Assembly: GCA_016218815.1 (NCBI GenBank)
Contig: JACRCX010000052.1
Location: 1-63,148, forward strand
Reading direction: 5' to 3'
From: Deltaproteobacteria bacterium
GTDB lineage: Bacteria; Myxococcota_A; Polyangia; DRWM01; JAAZOP01
Length of the DNA stretch: 63,148 bases
Part shown: positions 8,535 through 17,919 of the stretch, piece by piece
Position numbering within the stretch: position 1 is the first letter of the stretch
Layout of the letters: every line of letters starts with the position of its first letter
Notes under the pieces: generated by a model
Told to the model about the DNA's origin: nothing
Databases searched by the model: none
The model's input: only the letters and a program-made list of their open reading frames with translations
Program-made: the position numbers and the translations under genes

Positions 8535-8555
8535 TTCGTCGCCTGCGGCGACGAA
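8535..8555. terminator. Perfect 9-bp hairpin between convergent genes
   Basis: TTCGTCGCC and GGCGACGAA form a 9-bp stem with a TGC loop. It lies between the kinase stop (8499) and the LVIVD-protein stop (8572), so it could terminate transcription from both sides. No U-tract is present on either strand. Confidence 0.45.
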
Positions 8556-8571
8556 TGCGGAAGGCAGCAGG

Positions 8572-9876
8572 TCAGGGCACCGGGAAGATCTGACGGATCG
8601 CCCTCGGATCCGTCGTGTCCACGATCATCAAGCCGTCCGCGTCATTGGCCAGGAGCAGCAGGCCGTTGGGTCCGACCGTGACGCGGTTGACGGGGCGCCT
8701 CGGGACGTGGCGGCCCAGCGGGGCGATGGTCGAGAGGTTCGAGACGTCGAGGATCTCCACGCCGTGGTCGCCCTCCGCGAGGTAGGCGACCGGGGGGAAG
8801 AGGCTCTTGTCGCGCGCGACGTCGAGCTGGACGTCGCGACAGATGTCGGGGGTCGGGTACGAGGCGACGACGGCGGGCGCCGCGTCGGGCCGGTGCAGCG
8901 CCGTGTCGATCACCTGGAGTCCCGACGGGCCGTCGGCGACCCAGACGCGATCGCCGTCCACGACCAGGGCGCGGGCGTCGCCCGGGGTGTCGAAGGCGAG
9001 CCGCGGCGACAGCGACGGCCCGCCGGACGACGTGCGGACGTCGTACACGAGCAGTCCGCGGAAGGCGGCCGCGACGAAAAGCAGGTCGCCGAACGGGACC
9101 ACGTCACGCACGTAGAAGGCGGGGGCGGTTTCGTCGGGCACCTCCAGAGTGCTGGTGCTGGCCGGCTGCGGGGGTGCGTTGAGCGGTTCCGTCGCGTCCG
9201 GAGGCCCGGAAACCCCGCCGACCGCCCTCGGCTGCGCGGGATCGGCCACGTCCAGCGCCAGGATGCCGCCCGAGCCGTCCGCCACCCAGAGGAGCGGCGG
9301 CGCGGGCGCCAGGCGCATCGCCGCCCCGGCCGTGTCGAAGCTCCCGACCTGGGCGGGATGCTCCGGGTCGGTCACGTCGATCAGGAAGACTCCCGAGGGC
9401 CCGGCCGCCGCGGCGACGAGCGTGACGGCCGGCGGGATCGGGCAGCCCGCGCCGCCGGGCGCCGGGGCGCAGGCCGCGGGCCGGGGTGGCTGCACGCGGC
9501 CGACCCAGGCCACGTCGTTCACGGAGCCGGGGAGGTAGACGACGGCCAGGCGTCGCGGGCGCTCCGGCTGCGCCGCCTCCTCGATCACGACGCCGGCCGT
9601 CGTCGCGCGGTAGACGATCGACCCGTCGAGCAGCACGTCGTAGGTCCGGGCGGTCAGCGCTTCTCTCGGGTCCTCGGGCGCCGCCTGCGCCTCCGTCGTC
9701 CCCCCGGGCAGCTCGCCGCCGGCCGAATCGGGCTTCGCCGCCGGCACGTCGAACACGAGCGGCGCGAGGACGACGTCGGGTTGTGGCGCCGGAGCGGAGC
9801 CGCGCTTGCAGGTCGTCGTCGCGCCGAGGAGCAGCAGCAGGAGCGGCGGGAGAGCGGGGATGCGTGTCGTCGTCAT
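8572..9876 (-). CDS. LVIVD-repeat beta-propeller-like secreted protein
   Basis: A 434-residue exported protein. The N-terminus has a Leu-rich signal peptide; the following TTTCKRG may be a degenerate lipobox. At least five LVIVD-type repeats are visible (SGVFLIDVTDPEHPAQVGSF, GGILALDVADPAQPRAVGG, SGLQVIDTALH, HGVEILDVSNLS, DGLMIVDTTDPRAIRQI), a family thought to fold as a beta-propeller at the cell surface. The ATG overlaps the stop of the upstream M64 peptidase as ATGA, so the two are translationally coupled and probably work at the same site. No enzymatic motif is visible. Confidence 0.82.
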   Translation of the reverse strand: MTTTRIPALPPLLLLLLGATTTCKRGSAPAPQPDVVLAPLVFDVPAAKPDSAGGELPGGTTEAQAAPEDPREALTARTYDVLLDGSIVYRATTAGVVIEEAAQPERPRRLAVVYLPGSVNDVAWVGRVQPPRPAACAPAPGGAGCPIPPAVTLVAAAAGPSGVFLIDVTDPEHPAQVGSFDTAGAAMRLAPAPPLLWVADGSGGILALDVADPAQPRAVGGVSGPPDATEPLNAPPQPASTSTLEVPDETAPAFYVRDVVPFGDLLFVAAAFRGLLVYDVRTSSGGPSLSPRLAFDTPGDARALVVDGDRVWVADGPSGLQVIDTALHRPDAAPAVVASYPTPDICRDVQLDVARDKSLFPPVAYLAEGDHGVEILDVSNLSTIAPLGRHVPRRPVNRVTVGPNGLLLLANDADGLMIVDTTDPRAIRQIFPVP

Positions 9877-11339
9877 CGTGCACCTCGCCCCGCGTGCAGG
9901 CCGATCACCGTGTCGAACGCGCGGGCGCAGACCGGGCAGAACGGGACCAGGCCCTTGCTGAGCATCTTGCAGTCGCGGTACGGGCGGAACAGCCCTTGGG
10001 GCCTGTAGCCCGCGCCCTCGAACGCGCCGACGACGGCGGCGTGCGCCTCGTCGTCGGGGGTCGGGATCGGAGTGCCGGGCGCGACCAGCTCCGCCCACTT
10101 CAGGCGCCGGCCGGGGAGCAGCGCGGTGATGTTCGGCTCCCAGGGCTCGACGCCCTGCGGATAGAAGCCGTCGTCCTCGGTGTCGTCGGTGACGTACTCG
10201 TCGGCCAGTCCGGCGAAGCTGTGCCCGAACTCGTGGAGGAACACGTAGTCGTCGTACTCGTTGTCCGACGCGAAGATCGCCCACTGGTTGTAGATGCCCC
10301 CGCCGCCATAGCGGCTGGTGTTGACCAGGATGTAGAGGGCGTCGTACGGCGCGCGGGAGGCGATTTCGCGCAGGTCGCGGTCGTGGTCGGTGGTGAGGTA
10401 GCGCTCGGCGTCGAAGGTGTTGAACGACGTGCCGAACGCCGTGTCGTGCCAGAGCCCCTTGCGCGGCTCGTCGGGCCCGCTGTCGTGCGAGGGCGCCTCG
10501 AGGCCCCAGATGTTGACGAGGTCGCGGTCGCGCGCGAACGCCTCCTGGGCCATCAGGATCTCCGCGAAGCGCCGCAGGTCGCGACGGTACTTTTCCATCT
10601 CGGCCGCCGTGTAGCCGTCGCCCAGGATCAGGATGTCGATCTTCTCCCGCGGGTCGCCGCTCTGGCGGACCGGAATGACCGCGCAGTCCCGGCAGCGGGC
10701 GTCCGCCTCCACCAGGTACGAGGCCGGCTCGAGCTCGGTCCGGAAGATCTCCCGGAAGGCGCCGCGGCCGTCCTCGCCGGGACGGTCCTCGCGCCGGTCG
10801 ATGAGCAGGCGCACCTTCGCCTTGGGATACGGGAAGCGGACCGACTCCTCGAGCGTCCGCCGCTTCCCCTCCTTGACCGCCTCGTCCGTCGTCTGCCACT
10901 CCCCCAGCAGCGTGCAATACCCCTGCGAGAAGATCGCAGTGCCGCTCGCCGCGTCCTCCACGCGGAAGCGGTACTTGCCGAATCCGGTCGGGTCGAGCAG
11001 GTGGTCGCGCATGCCCGGCCACAGCGGCTCGCGCACCACGCGGTCCACGGTGTACGAGTCGTCCGTCGCGCCGCCCGAGTGGTACAGCTCGACGCGCATC
11101 GCCTCGTCGGTGAACCAGTCGTCGTAGGCGGGGGCGGAGGAGCGATTGCTGGACGCGGGCCCCGGGCTCCGGGCGTCCGGCTCGGCCGGGGGCAGGGGAG
11201 CGCCGGCCTCGGGGCCGCCTGCGCCTGCACCCGCGTCGGCCGCGCCGCCCGAGTCCGGAGGCAAGGCCGAGGCCGCGGCGGCGACGGCGAGCGACGCGGC
11301 CAGGCCGACGAACCGGATCGGAGAGCGGCGGTGCATCAT
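9873..11339 (-). CDS. Secreted M64 (IgA-peptidase-like) metallopeptidase
   Basis: A 488-residue secreted zinc peptidase. The motif HEFGHSFAGLADEY (about residues 368-381) is the HExxH plus downstream Asp-Glu signature of MEROPS family M64. The N-terminus is a signal peptide followed by a Gly/Ala/Pro-rich linker. The region IDILILGDGYTAAEMEKYRRD is also typical of the family. The ATG at 11339 is preferred because GGAGGG stands five bases upstream; an immediately following ATG at 11336 is an alternative. It is the first gene of a two-gene operon with the LVIVD protein. The substrate is unknown; degradation of host or prey proteins is an inference from the family. Confidence 0.88.
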   Translation of the reverse strand: MMHRRSPIRFVGLAASLAVAAAASALPPDSGGAADAGAGAGGPEAGAPLPPAEPDARSPGPASSNRSSAPAYDDWFTDEAMRVELYHSGGATDDSYTVDRVVREPLWPGMRDHLLDPTGFGKYRFRVEDAASGTAIFSQGYCTLLGEWQTTDEAVKEGKRRTLEESVRFPYPKAKVRLLIDRREDRPGEDGRGAFREIFRTELEPASYLVEADARCRDCAVIPVRQSGDPREKIDILILGDGYTAAEMEKYRRDLRRFAEILMAQEAFARDRDLVNIWGLEAPSHDSGPDEPRKGLWHDTAFGTSFNTFDAERYLTTDHDRDLREIASRAPYDALYILVNTSRYGGGGIYNQWAIFASDNEYDDYVFLHEFGHSFAGLADEYVTDDTEDDGFYPQGVEPWEPNITALLPGRRLKWAELVAPGTPIPTPDDEAHAAVVGAFEGAGYRPQGLFRPYRDCKMLSKGLVPFCPVCARAFDTVIGLHAGRGAR

Positions 11340-11364
11340 GAAGTCCCTCCACGGACGGTCGTGA

Positions 11365-11392
11365 ATGATAAACGCAAAACATGCAATGGAAA
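11365..11392 (-). promoter_or_regulatory. Promoter of the M64-LVIVD operon
   Basis: Read on the minus strand: TTTCCA, a 16-bp spacer and TATCAT, in a locally AT-rich stretch that stands out from the surroundings. It lies 26 bp upstream of the start codon at 11339. Confidence 0.5.
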
Positions 11393-11434
11393 ATGCAAGA
11401 CGCGCGAGCTGCACCGGGCCGACCGCCGGGCCGC

Positions 11435-11462
11435 TGGACATCGCGTTCCCGATGTCTAGCAT
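11435..11462 (+). promoter_or_regulatory. Promoter of the metallo-beta-lactamase-fold hydrolase
   Basis: TGGACA at 11435-11440, a 16-bp spacer and TAGCAT at 11457-11462. A GGGAGGTGGG ribosome binding site and the ATG at 11512 follow. It is divergent from the promoter at 11365-11392. Confidence 0.5.
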
Positions 11463-11511
11463 GCGGGCGCAGGCGGGGGCGTCGGGCCGGAATCCGCCGG
11501 GAGGTGGGACG

Positions 11512-12138
11512 ATGGGCGATCCGAGGGAGCTGGTGAGGAACGCGCGGTGGCTGGGGCACGCGAGCGTGATGGTCAAGGGGAGCAGGACGGTCTACGTCGA
11601 CCCGTGGGAGGTCGATGCGACCGACCCGGCGGACGTGATCCTGGTCACGCACGACCACTACGACCACCTTTCGCCGCCCGACATCGCGAAGCTCGCCCGC
11701 AAGGGCACCGCGATCGTCGCCACGGCCCCGTGCCGCGCGAAGCTCAACTGGGCGATCACGCTGGTCGAGCCCGGGAGCAAGGTGACGGTGAACGGCGTCG
11801 ACGTCGAGGCGGTGCCGGCGTACAACCCGGCCAAGCAGTTCCATCCGCGCAAGGCGGGGAACGTCGGCTACGTGTTCACGGTGGACGGCGTGCGCTGGTA
11901 CCACGCGGGGGACACCGACCAGATTCCCGAGATGAAGGACCTCCGGGCGGACGTCGCCTTCCTGCCGATCGGCGGGACGTACACGATGACGGCCGAGGAA
12001 GCGGCGAAGGCGGCGGCGGCGATGAAGGTCCAGGTTGTCGTGCCGATGCACTACGGCAAGATCGTCGGCAGCGTCGACGATGCGCAGCGCTTCGCGAAGC
12101 TCTGCCCGGTCCCCGTCGTGATCCTCGAGAAGACCTGA
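11512..12138 (+). CDS. MBL-fold metal-dependent hydrolase (UlaG/COG2220-like)
   Basis: A 208-residue cytoplasmic protein with the metallo-beta-lactamase fold. The motif THDHYDHLSP (H-x-D-H-x-D-H), the later HAGDTDQ and the C-terminal PMHYGK supply the usual metal ligands. The short length and the opening WLGHASVMVKGSRTVYVDP fit the COG2220 group of small stand-alone hydrolases, whose substrates are mostly unknown. The ATG at 11512 follows GGGAGGTGGG. It ends 12 bp from the convergent metY. Confidence 0.85.
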   Translation: MGDPRELVRNARWLGHASVMVKGSRTVYVDPWEVDATDPADVILVTHDHYDHLSPPDIAKLARKGTAIVATAPCRAKLNWAITLVEPGSKVTVNGVDVEAVPAYNPAKQFHPRKAGNVGYVFTVDGVRWYHAGDTDQIPEMKDLRADVAFLPIGGTYTMTAEEAAKAAAAMKVQVVVPMHYGKIVGSVDDAQRFAKLCPVPVVILEKT

Positions 12139-12150
12139 GCGTCGCCCGGC

Positions 12151-13449
12151 CTACGCCCGCTCCAGGGCCTGCGAGAGGTCGGCGAGGATGTCGTCGATGT
12201 TCTCGATGCCGATCGACAGCCGCACCAGGTCGGGCGTGATGCCGGCCCGGCGCTGGTCCTCCTCGGCGAGCTGCGAGTGGGTCGTCGTCGCGGGGTGGAT
12301 GGCGAGGCTCTTCGCATCGCCGACGTTGGCCAGGTGGGAGAACAGCCGGAGCGCCTCGAGGAAGCGCTGCCCGGCCTCCTTCCCGCCGTCGATGCCGAAG
12401 ATGACCATGCCGCCGTACCCGCGGAGCAGGATGCGCGCGGCGACCGCGTGGGTCGGATCGCAAGGCAGGCCCGGGTAGCGCAGCCACTTCACCTTGGGGT
12501 GAACGAGCAGGTGCTCGGCGACTTTGAGCGCATTGCTGCTGTGCCGCTCCATCCGCAGCGCCAGCGTCTCCAGCCCCTGCAGGCCGTACCATGCGTTGTC
12601 CGGCGAGAGGCAGGCCCCGAGGTTGCGCAGCGGCACCAGGCGCATCCGCAGCGCGAATGCCACGGGATTGAGGTCCCCCAGGTCCGTCGCGTAGCGCAGG
12701 CCGTGGTAGCTCGGGTCGGGCTCGTTGTAGAGCCGGAACTTCGGGTCCGTCCAGTCGAAGCGGCCGGCGTCGACCACCGCTCCGCCGATGAACGTGCCGT
12801 GGCCGCCGATCCACTTGGTCAGCGAGTGCAGCACGATGTCCGCGCCGTGCTCGATCGGTCGCGCGTGGTACGGCGTGGCGAACGTGTTGTCGACGATCAG
12901 CGGGAGGTGGTGCTTGCGCGCGACGGCCGCGACGGCGTCGAGGTCGGTGACGTCGAGCGCCGGGTTGCCGATCGTCTCGACGAAGACGGCGCGGGTCCTC
13001 GCCGTCACCGCGCGGTCGAAGCTCGCCGGATCGCGCGCCTCGACGAACGTCGTGCGGATGCCGAGCTGCGGGAGGATGTCGTGGAACTGGGTGTAGGTTC
13101 CGCCGTAGAGGTTGTTCGCCGCGACGATTTCGTCGCCCGCCTGCGCGAGGTTGATGATGCTGGTGAAGATCGCCGCCGTTCCCGAAGCCAGGACGAGGCC
13201 GGCCTTGCCTCCCTCGAGCGCGGCGAGCCGCTTCTCCAGCACGTCGTGCGTCGGGTTCATCAGGCGCGTGTAGATGTAGCCCGGCTCCTTGAGCGCGAAG
13301 AGGTTCGCCGCGTGCTCGGTGTCGCGGAAGACGTAGGACGACGTGCGGTGGATCGGCACCCCGCGCGACATCGTCTCGCGGTCGATCGTTTGTCCCGCGT
13401 GCAGCGCGAGCGTCTCGAACTTCGCCCCTTCCAGGTCGATTCCCGCCAT
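12151..13449 (-). CDS. metY: O-acetylhomoserine sulfhydrylase (homocysteine synthase)
   Basis: A 432-residue PLP enzyme of the Cys/Met-metabolism family that makes homocysteine from O-acetylhomoserine and sulfide. Diagnostic blocks are FETLALHAGQ near the start, YTRLMNPTHDVLEKRLAALEGG, the cofactor-binding Lys in SLTKWIGGHG (about residue 210), and the C-terminal SIGIENIDDILADL. The length and the GHGTFIGG segment fit MetY rather than MetB or MetC. The ATG at 13449 follows GGAGGGAACC; an in-frame ATG 12 bases upstream would overlap that ribosome binding site. No SAM or cobalamin riboswitch was seen in the 103-bp upstream gap. Confidence 0.93.
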   Translation of the reverse strand: MAGIDLEGAKFETLALHAGQTIDRETMSRGVPIHRTSSYVFRDTEHAANLFALKEPGYIYTRLMNPTHDVLEKRLAALEGGKAGLVLASGTAAIFTSIINLAQAGDEIVAANNLYGGTYTQFHDILPQLGIRTTFVEARDPASFDRAVTARTRAVFVETIGNPALDVTDLDAVAAVARKHHLPLIVDNTFATPYHARPIEHGADIVLHSLTKWIGGHGTFIGGAVVDAGRFDWTDPKFRLYNEPDPSYHGLRYATDLGDLNPVAFALRMRLVPLRNLGACLSPDNAWYGLQGLETLALRMERHSSNALKVAEHLLVHPKVKWLRYPGLPCDPTHAVAARILLRGYGGMVIFGIDGGKEAGQRFLEALRLFSHLANVGDAKSLAIHPATTTHSQLAEEDQRRAGITPDLVRLSIGIENIDDILADLSQALERA

Positions 13450-13552
13450 GGTTCCCTCCACACCGCGGGCGCCGGGCGGAGAACACGCGAGCCGGCGCGC
13501 GGAGCGCGAGCAGACCCGGGCCGCCCTCGCCGTGGCCAGACGGCTCGCCGAA

Positions 13553-16500
13553 TCAGGCGCCGCGCGGCGCGGGCTCCGGCTTGCCGCCGAAGCGGCCGAA
13601 GCGCAGGGCGAGCGAGGGGAGCACGAGGAGGTTGAGCAGGGTCGAGGTGGCCAGGCCGCCGAGGATCACGACCGCCATCGGACCCTCGAGCTCGCCGCCG
13701 GCCTCGCCCGCCGCGAGCGCGATCGGCAGCAGGCCGAGGGCCGTGACCAGCGCCGTCATCAGGACCGGAACGATCCGTTCGGATGCGCCGCGCAACGCCG
13801 CCTCGGGGCCCCAGGTCATCCCTTCGCGCGTCACGAGGTGATCGAAGTGCGAGACCATCATCACCGAGTTGCGCATCGTGATGCCGAACAGCGTCACGAA
13901 GCCCACCAGCGAGCCGATGGACATCATGCCGCTCGTCAGCGCCACCGCGGCAACGCCGCCGACCAGCGCGAACGGCACGTTGACCAGCACCAGCAGGAGG
14001 TTGCGCACGCGGCCGAAGACGGTGGCCAGCAGCAGCAGGATGCCGATGCCGGCGAGACCCGAGTGCAGCAGGATCTCGTTGCGCGCCTGGGCGCGCGCCT
14101 CGGAGGCGCCGCCGAACACCGTGTACACTCCCGGCGGGAAGACGACGCTGCGGTCGATCGCCCGCCGGGCGTCCGCCACGAAGGAGTCGACGTCCCGGCC
14201 CTCGACGTTGCACGTCACCGCCTGCCGTCGCCGCGCCCCGTCGTGCAGGATCATGAACCGCGACGACTCGGGGTAGATGTCGGCCAGCTCCCGCAACGCG
14301 ACGCGGCGCGTGCCCGCGGCGTCGGCCAGGAGCAGCGAGCCGACCGCCTCGGGATCGCGGCGGCGGGCGGGGTCGAGGATGACGACCACGTCGGTGACGC
14401 GGTTGCCCTCGTAGGTCTGCGCGACCCGGACGCCCTGGAACAGTACGCGCAGGGTGTTCATGACGTCGAGCGGCCGGAAGCCGAACGGGAGGAGTCGGTC
14501 GGGCCGGAGCGCGACGACCGTTTCCGGCGCGCCGGCGGGCGAGGCGACCCGGACGTCCGCGGCGCCCGGGACGGCGGAGACCGCGGCCGCGACCTCGCGG
14601 GCCTTGGCGTCCAGCACGTCGAGGTCGTCGCCGAAGATGTTGATCACGACGGCGGAGGTCTCCCCGGACACGGTCTCCCCGATGCGATCGCCCAGGAACG
14701 TCAGCACCTCGGAGGTGATGCCCGGGACCTGGGCGAGCGTCCCGCGGATGCGGCGTTGCACGTCGCGCTCGTCGTCGCCGCCGAGGCCGGGGCGCAGCTC
14801 GACGTGGAACTCGCTGCGGTGCGGCCCCCACGGGTCCTCGCTCAGCTCGGCGCGCCCGATCTGCTGCTCCACCGTGGCGATGCGCCGGTCCCGCAGCAGC
14901 TCGGCCGAGACGCGGTTGCCGAGCCGGGTCATCTCCGCGATCGACGTGCCGGGGGAGGCCGACATCTGCATCACGAAGTGGCCTTCCCGGAACTCCGGCA
15001 GGAACTCGCCGCCGAACAGCGGCAAGAGGGCCGCGGCCCCGGCGCAGAGGACGAGTCCGACGGCGCCGATGGTCCACGGGTGCGGCAGCGCCGCGGCGAC
15101 GAGGCGGCGGTAGCCGGCGCGCAGACCGCGCATCAGGTGCGGCTGCGCCGCCTTTCCCGCCCGGCGCGGCAGCAGCACCGCGCACAGCGCCGGCGTCAGC
15201 GTGACGGCGGCGAGCAGCGAGGCGAGGGTGGCGAGGCTGTAGGACAGCGCGAGGGGCGCGAAGAAGCTCCCCTGCAGCCCGGACATCGTCAGCACGGGGA
15301 CGAAGACCAGCAGGACGACGAACGTCGCGTAGACGATCGGACTGCGCACCTCGAGGCTGGCGTCGTAGACCACGTCCAGCGGCGGCCGGGGCTCGACCAG
15401 CGCCGCGTTCTCGCGCAGGCGGCGCCACACGTTCTCCACGTCGATGATCGCGTCGTCCACGACGACGCCGATCGAGATCGCGAAGCCGCCGAGCGTGATC
15501 GTGTTGAGCGAGTAGCCGAGGCGGTCGAGGACGACGATCGCGAGCAGCAGGGAGAAGGGGATGGCGGTGATGGAGATGAACGCCGTGCGCAGGTTGAGCA
15601 GGAAGAGGAAGAGGACGACCACGACGAGCACCCCGCCCAGGAGCAGGGCGGAGCGGATGTGGTCCAGCGCGGTCTCGATGAAGGTCGCCGGCCGGTGCAG
15701 GCGCGGGTAGAGGCGGATGCCGGCCGCGTCGAGGCTCGGGCGCATGTCCGCCAGCGCCCGCTCGACCGCCTGCGTGGCCTCCATGGTGTTGACCCCGTAC
15801 TGGCTGAGCATCTTGACCAGCACGCCGGGCCGGCCCTGGATCATCGCGTCGCCCAGCGGCGGCGCCGGCGCCTCGACGACGTTCGCGACGTCGCGCAGGC
15901 GGACCGTGCGCTCGCCCCGGCGCACCACGACGACCTCGCCGAGCTGCGCCGGCGTGAGCGCCTGCCCCTCCGTGCGCAGCACGACCCGCTGGTTGTCGTT
16001 CTCGACGAAGCCCGCGCCGCGCACCCCCGTCGCCGCCTCGGCCGCGCCCAGCACGTCCGCCACCGTCAGGCCCCACGGCGCCAGCCGCTCGGGCGCGAGC
16101 TGCACCTGGAGCTGGCGCACTTCGCCGCCCATGCAGTCCACCGAGGCGACGCCGGGCACCGCCTGCAGCCGCGGGCGCAGCACCCAGTCGGCGAAGGAGC
16201 GCAGCTCCATCCCGGTCATGCGGTCCGAGACGAGGCCGACCTTGAGCAGGTCCATCGTCGAGGAGGTGAGCGGCGTCAGCTTGGGCGAGTCGACCCCGTC
16301 CGGCAGCTCCCCGGCCACCTCGCTCAGCCGTTCGGCCACCATCTGCCGCGCCGTGAACACGTCGGTGCCCTCGGCGAAGACCACCGTCACGATCGACAAG
16401 CCGGCGATCGACTGCGAGCGGATGGACTCGATGCTCCCCGCCCCGGCCACCGCGTTCTCCACCGGCTGCGTCACCAGCGTCTCGACCTGTTCCGGCGAGA

Positions 16501-16666
16501 GGCCCGGCGACTCCGTCTGGATCACCACCTGCGGCGGGACGAAGTCCGGAAAGACGTCGAGCTTCGCCCGGAAGGTGACGTACAAGCCGTAGGCGACGGC
16601 GAGGCAGGCCAGTGCGATCACCAGCACGCGGTGGCGGATCGACAGGCCGACGAGCGCGCGCAGCAT
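13553..16666 (-). CDS. Heavy-metal efflux RND pump (CusA/CzcA family)
   Basis: A 1037-residue inner-membrane proton-driven transporter with the standard RND length. It opens MLRALVGLSIRHRVLVI and has the periplasmic entry block ESPGLSPEQVETLVTQPVE typical of the heavy-metal subfamily. The fourth membrane helix (about residues 395-410) carries SIGVVVDDAIIDVEN. The DDA form differs from the DGA of divalent zinc/cobalt/cadmium pumps and fits monovalent copper/silver-type pumps; this is an inference from family knowledge. It is the last gene of the efflux operon, 8 bp after the fusion-protein stop. The metal ion is not proven. Confidence 0.92.
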   Translation of the reverse strand: MLRALVGLSIRHRVLVIALACLAVAYGLYVTFRAKLDVFPDFVPPQVVIQTESPGLSPEQVETLVTQPVENAVAGAGSIESIRSQSIAGLSIVTVVFAEGTDVFTARQMVAERLSEVAGELPDGVDSPKLTPLTSSTMDLLKVGLVSDRMTGMELRSFADWVLRPRLQAVPGVASVDCMGGEVRQLQVQLAPERLAPWGLTVADVLGAAEAATGVRGAGFVENDNQRVVLRTEGQALTPAQLGEVVVVRRGERTVRLRDVANVVEAPAPPLGDAMIQGRPGVLVKMLSQYGVNTMEATQAVERALADMRPSLDAAGIRLYPRLHRPATFIETALDHIRSALLLGGVLVVVVLFLFLLNLRTAFISITAIPFSLLLAIVVLDRLGYSLNTITLGGFAISIGVVVDDAIIDVENVWRRLRENAALVEPRPPLDVVYDASLEVRSPIVYATFVVLLVFVPVLTMSGLQGSFFAPLALSYSLATLASLLAAVTLTPALCAVLLPRRAGKAAQPHLMRGLRAGYRRLVAAALPHPWTIGAVGLVLCAGAAALLPLFGGEFLPEFREGHFVMQMSASPGTSIAEMTRLGNRVSAELLRDRRIATVEQQIGRAELSEDPWGPHRSEFHVELRPGLGGDDERDVQRRIRGTLAQVPGITSEVLTFLGDRIGETVSGETSAVVINIFGDDLDVLDAKAREVAAAVSAVPGAADVRVASPAGAPETVVALRPDRLLPFGFRPLDVMNTLRVLFQGVRVAQTYEGNRVTDVVVILDPARRRDPEAVGSLLLADAAGTRRVALRELADIYPESSRFMILHDGARRRQAVTCNVEGRDVDSFVADARRAIDRSVVFPPGVYTVFGGASEARAQARNEILLHSGLAGIGILLLLATVFGRVRNLLLVLVNVPFALVGGVAAVALTSGMMSIGSLVGFVTLFGITMRNSVMMVSHFDHLVTREGMTWGPEAALRGASERIVPVLMTALVTALGLLPIALAAGEAGGELEGPMAVVILGGLATSTLLNLLVLPSLALRFGRFGGKPEPAPRGA

Positions 16667-16674
16667 CTTTCGGA

Positions 16675-17919
16675 CTACTCTTCTTCCCCGCCGCCCCCGG
16701 CCATCATCTCCGCGGACAGCAGGTCTTGCGCTCCGACCACCACGACGCGCTCGCCCGCCGCGAAGCCGGCGCCGGCGAACCATCCGCTCGCGGTGGGCCG
16801 GTCCAGCGGCACCTCGCGACGGACGAAGCGCGGCGCCCGGTCGACCCAGACCCACGCCCGCCCGCTCGTCCGGATCACGGCGGAACGAGGCACGACGACG
16901 CCGGTGAGTGCGGCGCCGGTCGAGCGCAGGCGGGCGCCGACCGCGGCTCCCGGACGCAGCGCCGTCCCTTCCACGCCCACGCGGAACAGGATCGTGCGTC
17001 CCGGAATATCCGGATCGAACGACGGCGCAGGGCCGATCGTCTCGGCGCCCAGCACACGGTCCTCGTCCCCCAGGAGGAACACGCCGGCCGCCGCGACCGG
17101 CTCGGCCAGGAGCTCGCCGGCCGGGACGTCGATGCGTGCCACGAGCCGATCGAACCGCACGACGCGCAGGATCGGCTGGCCGCTCTCCACCGCCTCCCCG
17201 GGCTGCGCCAGCGCCTCGACCACCTCGCCCCCGCGCTCCACGGCGAGCGGCAGCACGCCCGCGTCGGCGGAACCCGCCACCAACGCGGCCTCGAGCAGCC
17301 GGATGGTCTCCTCGGCCTGCCGCAGCCGCGCCCGCGCCGTGTCGACCGCGAGCTCCGCCTCCTGCAACGCGCGATCGGAGACCGTGCGATCCTCGGCGTG
17401 GAGCGTGCGCGCGCGCTCCAGCGCCGCGCGGGCCGTGGCTACCTCGGCGGACACCGCCTGTTTCTCGGAGCGCGCCGCGACGAGGCGCGAGGAAAGGTCG
17501 ACCCGCTCGGCCGGCGCGTAGCGCGGTTCCACGGAGCCGACGACGGCGCCGTCGGACAGCGTCGAGCCGGGCGACGGCCACGGGGCGACGGGGGACGCGC
17601 GGAGGATGCCGGCCAACGGCGCGCGCAAGGTGAACGAGCGCGACGGGTCCTCCTCGAGCCGGCCGTACGCGACGACCTCGGGCTCGAGGGTCGCGGCGGC
17701 CAGCGGCTCCGTCTTCACCCCCGAGCGCTTGATTGCCTCCGGCGTGAGCGTGACCTCGACCGCGGTTCCCGCGCGCCCCACGGCGGCGGGCGGCGCGGCG
17801 GATTCCGCGGGTTCCTCGCCGGCCTTGGCGCCGTAGGCCTCGAGAACTCCCCAGCTCACCGCGGCGGCGACGGCGCCGACCGTCAGGATTCCCAGCGTCC
17901 AGCGCAGCGGCTTGTTCAT
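16675..17919 (-). CDS. RND periplasmic adaptor (membrane fusion protein)
   Basis: A 414-residue HlyD/CusB-type adaptor linking the RND pump to the outer-membrane factor. One N-terminal membrane anchor (residues 7-26) is followed by a beta/lipoyl region (GRLEEDPSRSFTLRAPLAG), a long coiled hairpin (ARAALERARTLHAEDRTVSD and AVDTARARLRQAEETIRLLE), and beta-barrel and membrane-proximal domains. The C-terminus ends GGGGEEE. The start ATG overlaps the TolC stop as ATGA, so translation is coupled. No Met-rich N-terminal copper site is evident. Confidence 0.9.
   Translation of the reverse strand: MNKPLRWTLGILTVGAVAAAVSWGVLEAYGAKAGEEPAESAAPPAAVGRAGTAVEVTLTPEAIKRSGVKTEPLAAATLEPEVVAYGRLEEDPSRSFTLRAPLAGILRASPVAPWPSPGSTLSDGAVVGSVEPRYAPAERVDLSSRLVAARSEKQAVSAEVATARAALERARTLHAEDRTVSDRALQEAELAVDTARARLRQAEETIRLLEAALVAGSADAGVLPLAVERGGEVVEALAQPGEAVESGQPILRVVRFDRLVARIDVPAGELLAEPVAAAGVFLLGDEDRVLGAETIGPAPSFDPDIPGRTILFRVGVEGTALRPGAAVGARLRSTGAALTGVVVPRSAVIRTSGRAWVWVDRAPRFVRREVPLDRPTASGWFAGAGFAAGERVVVVGAQDLLSAEMMAGGGGEEE

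Noticed and set aside
13450..13552. SAM or cobalamin riboswitch upstream of metY
   Set aside because: The 103-bp gap is short and GC-rich and shows none of the conserved core of these riboswitches.
13343..17521. A plus-strand open frame of 1392 codons opposite the RND pump and adaptor
   Set aside because: It is a shadow frame opposite clear RND and adaptor domains; its composition is extremely Arg/Glu/His-rich with no recognisable fold.
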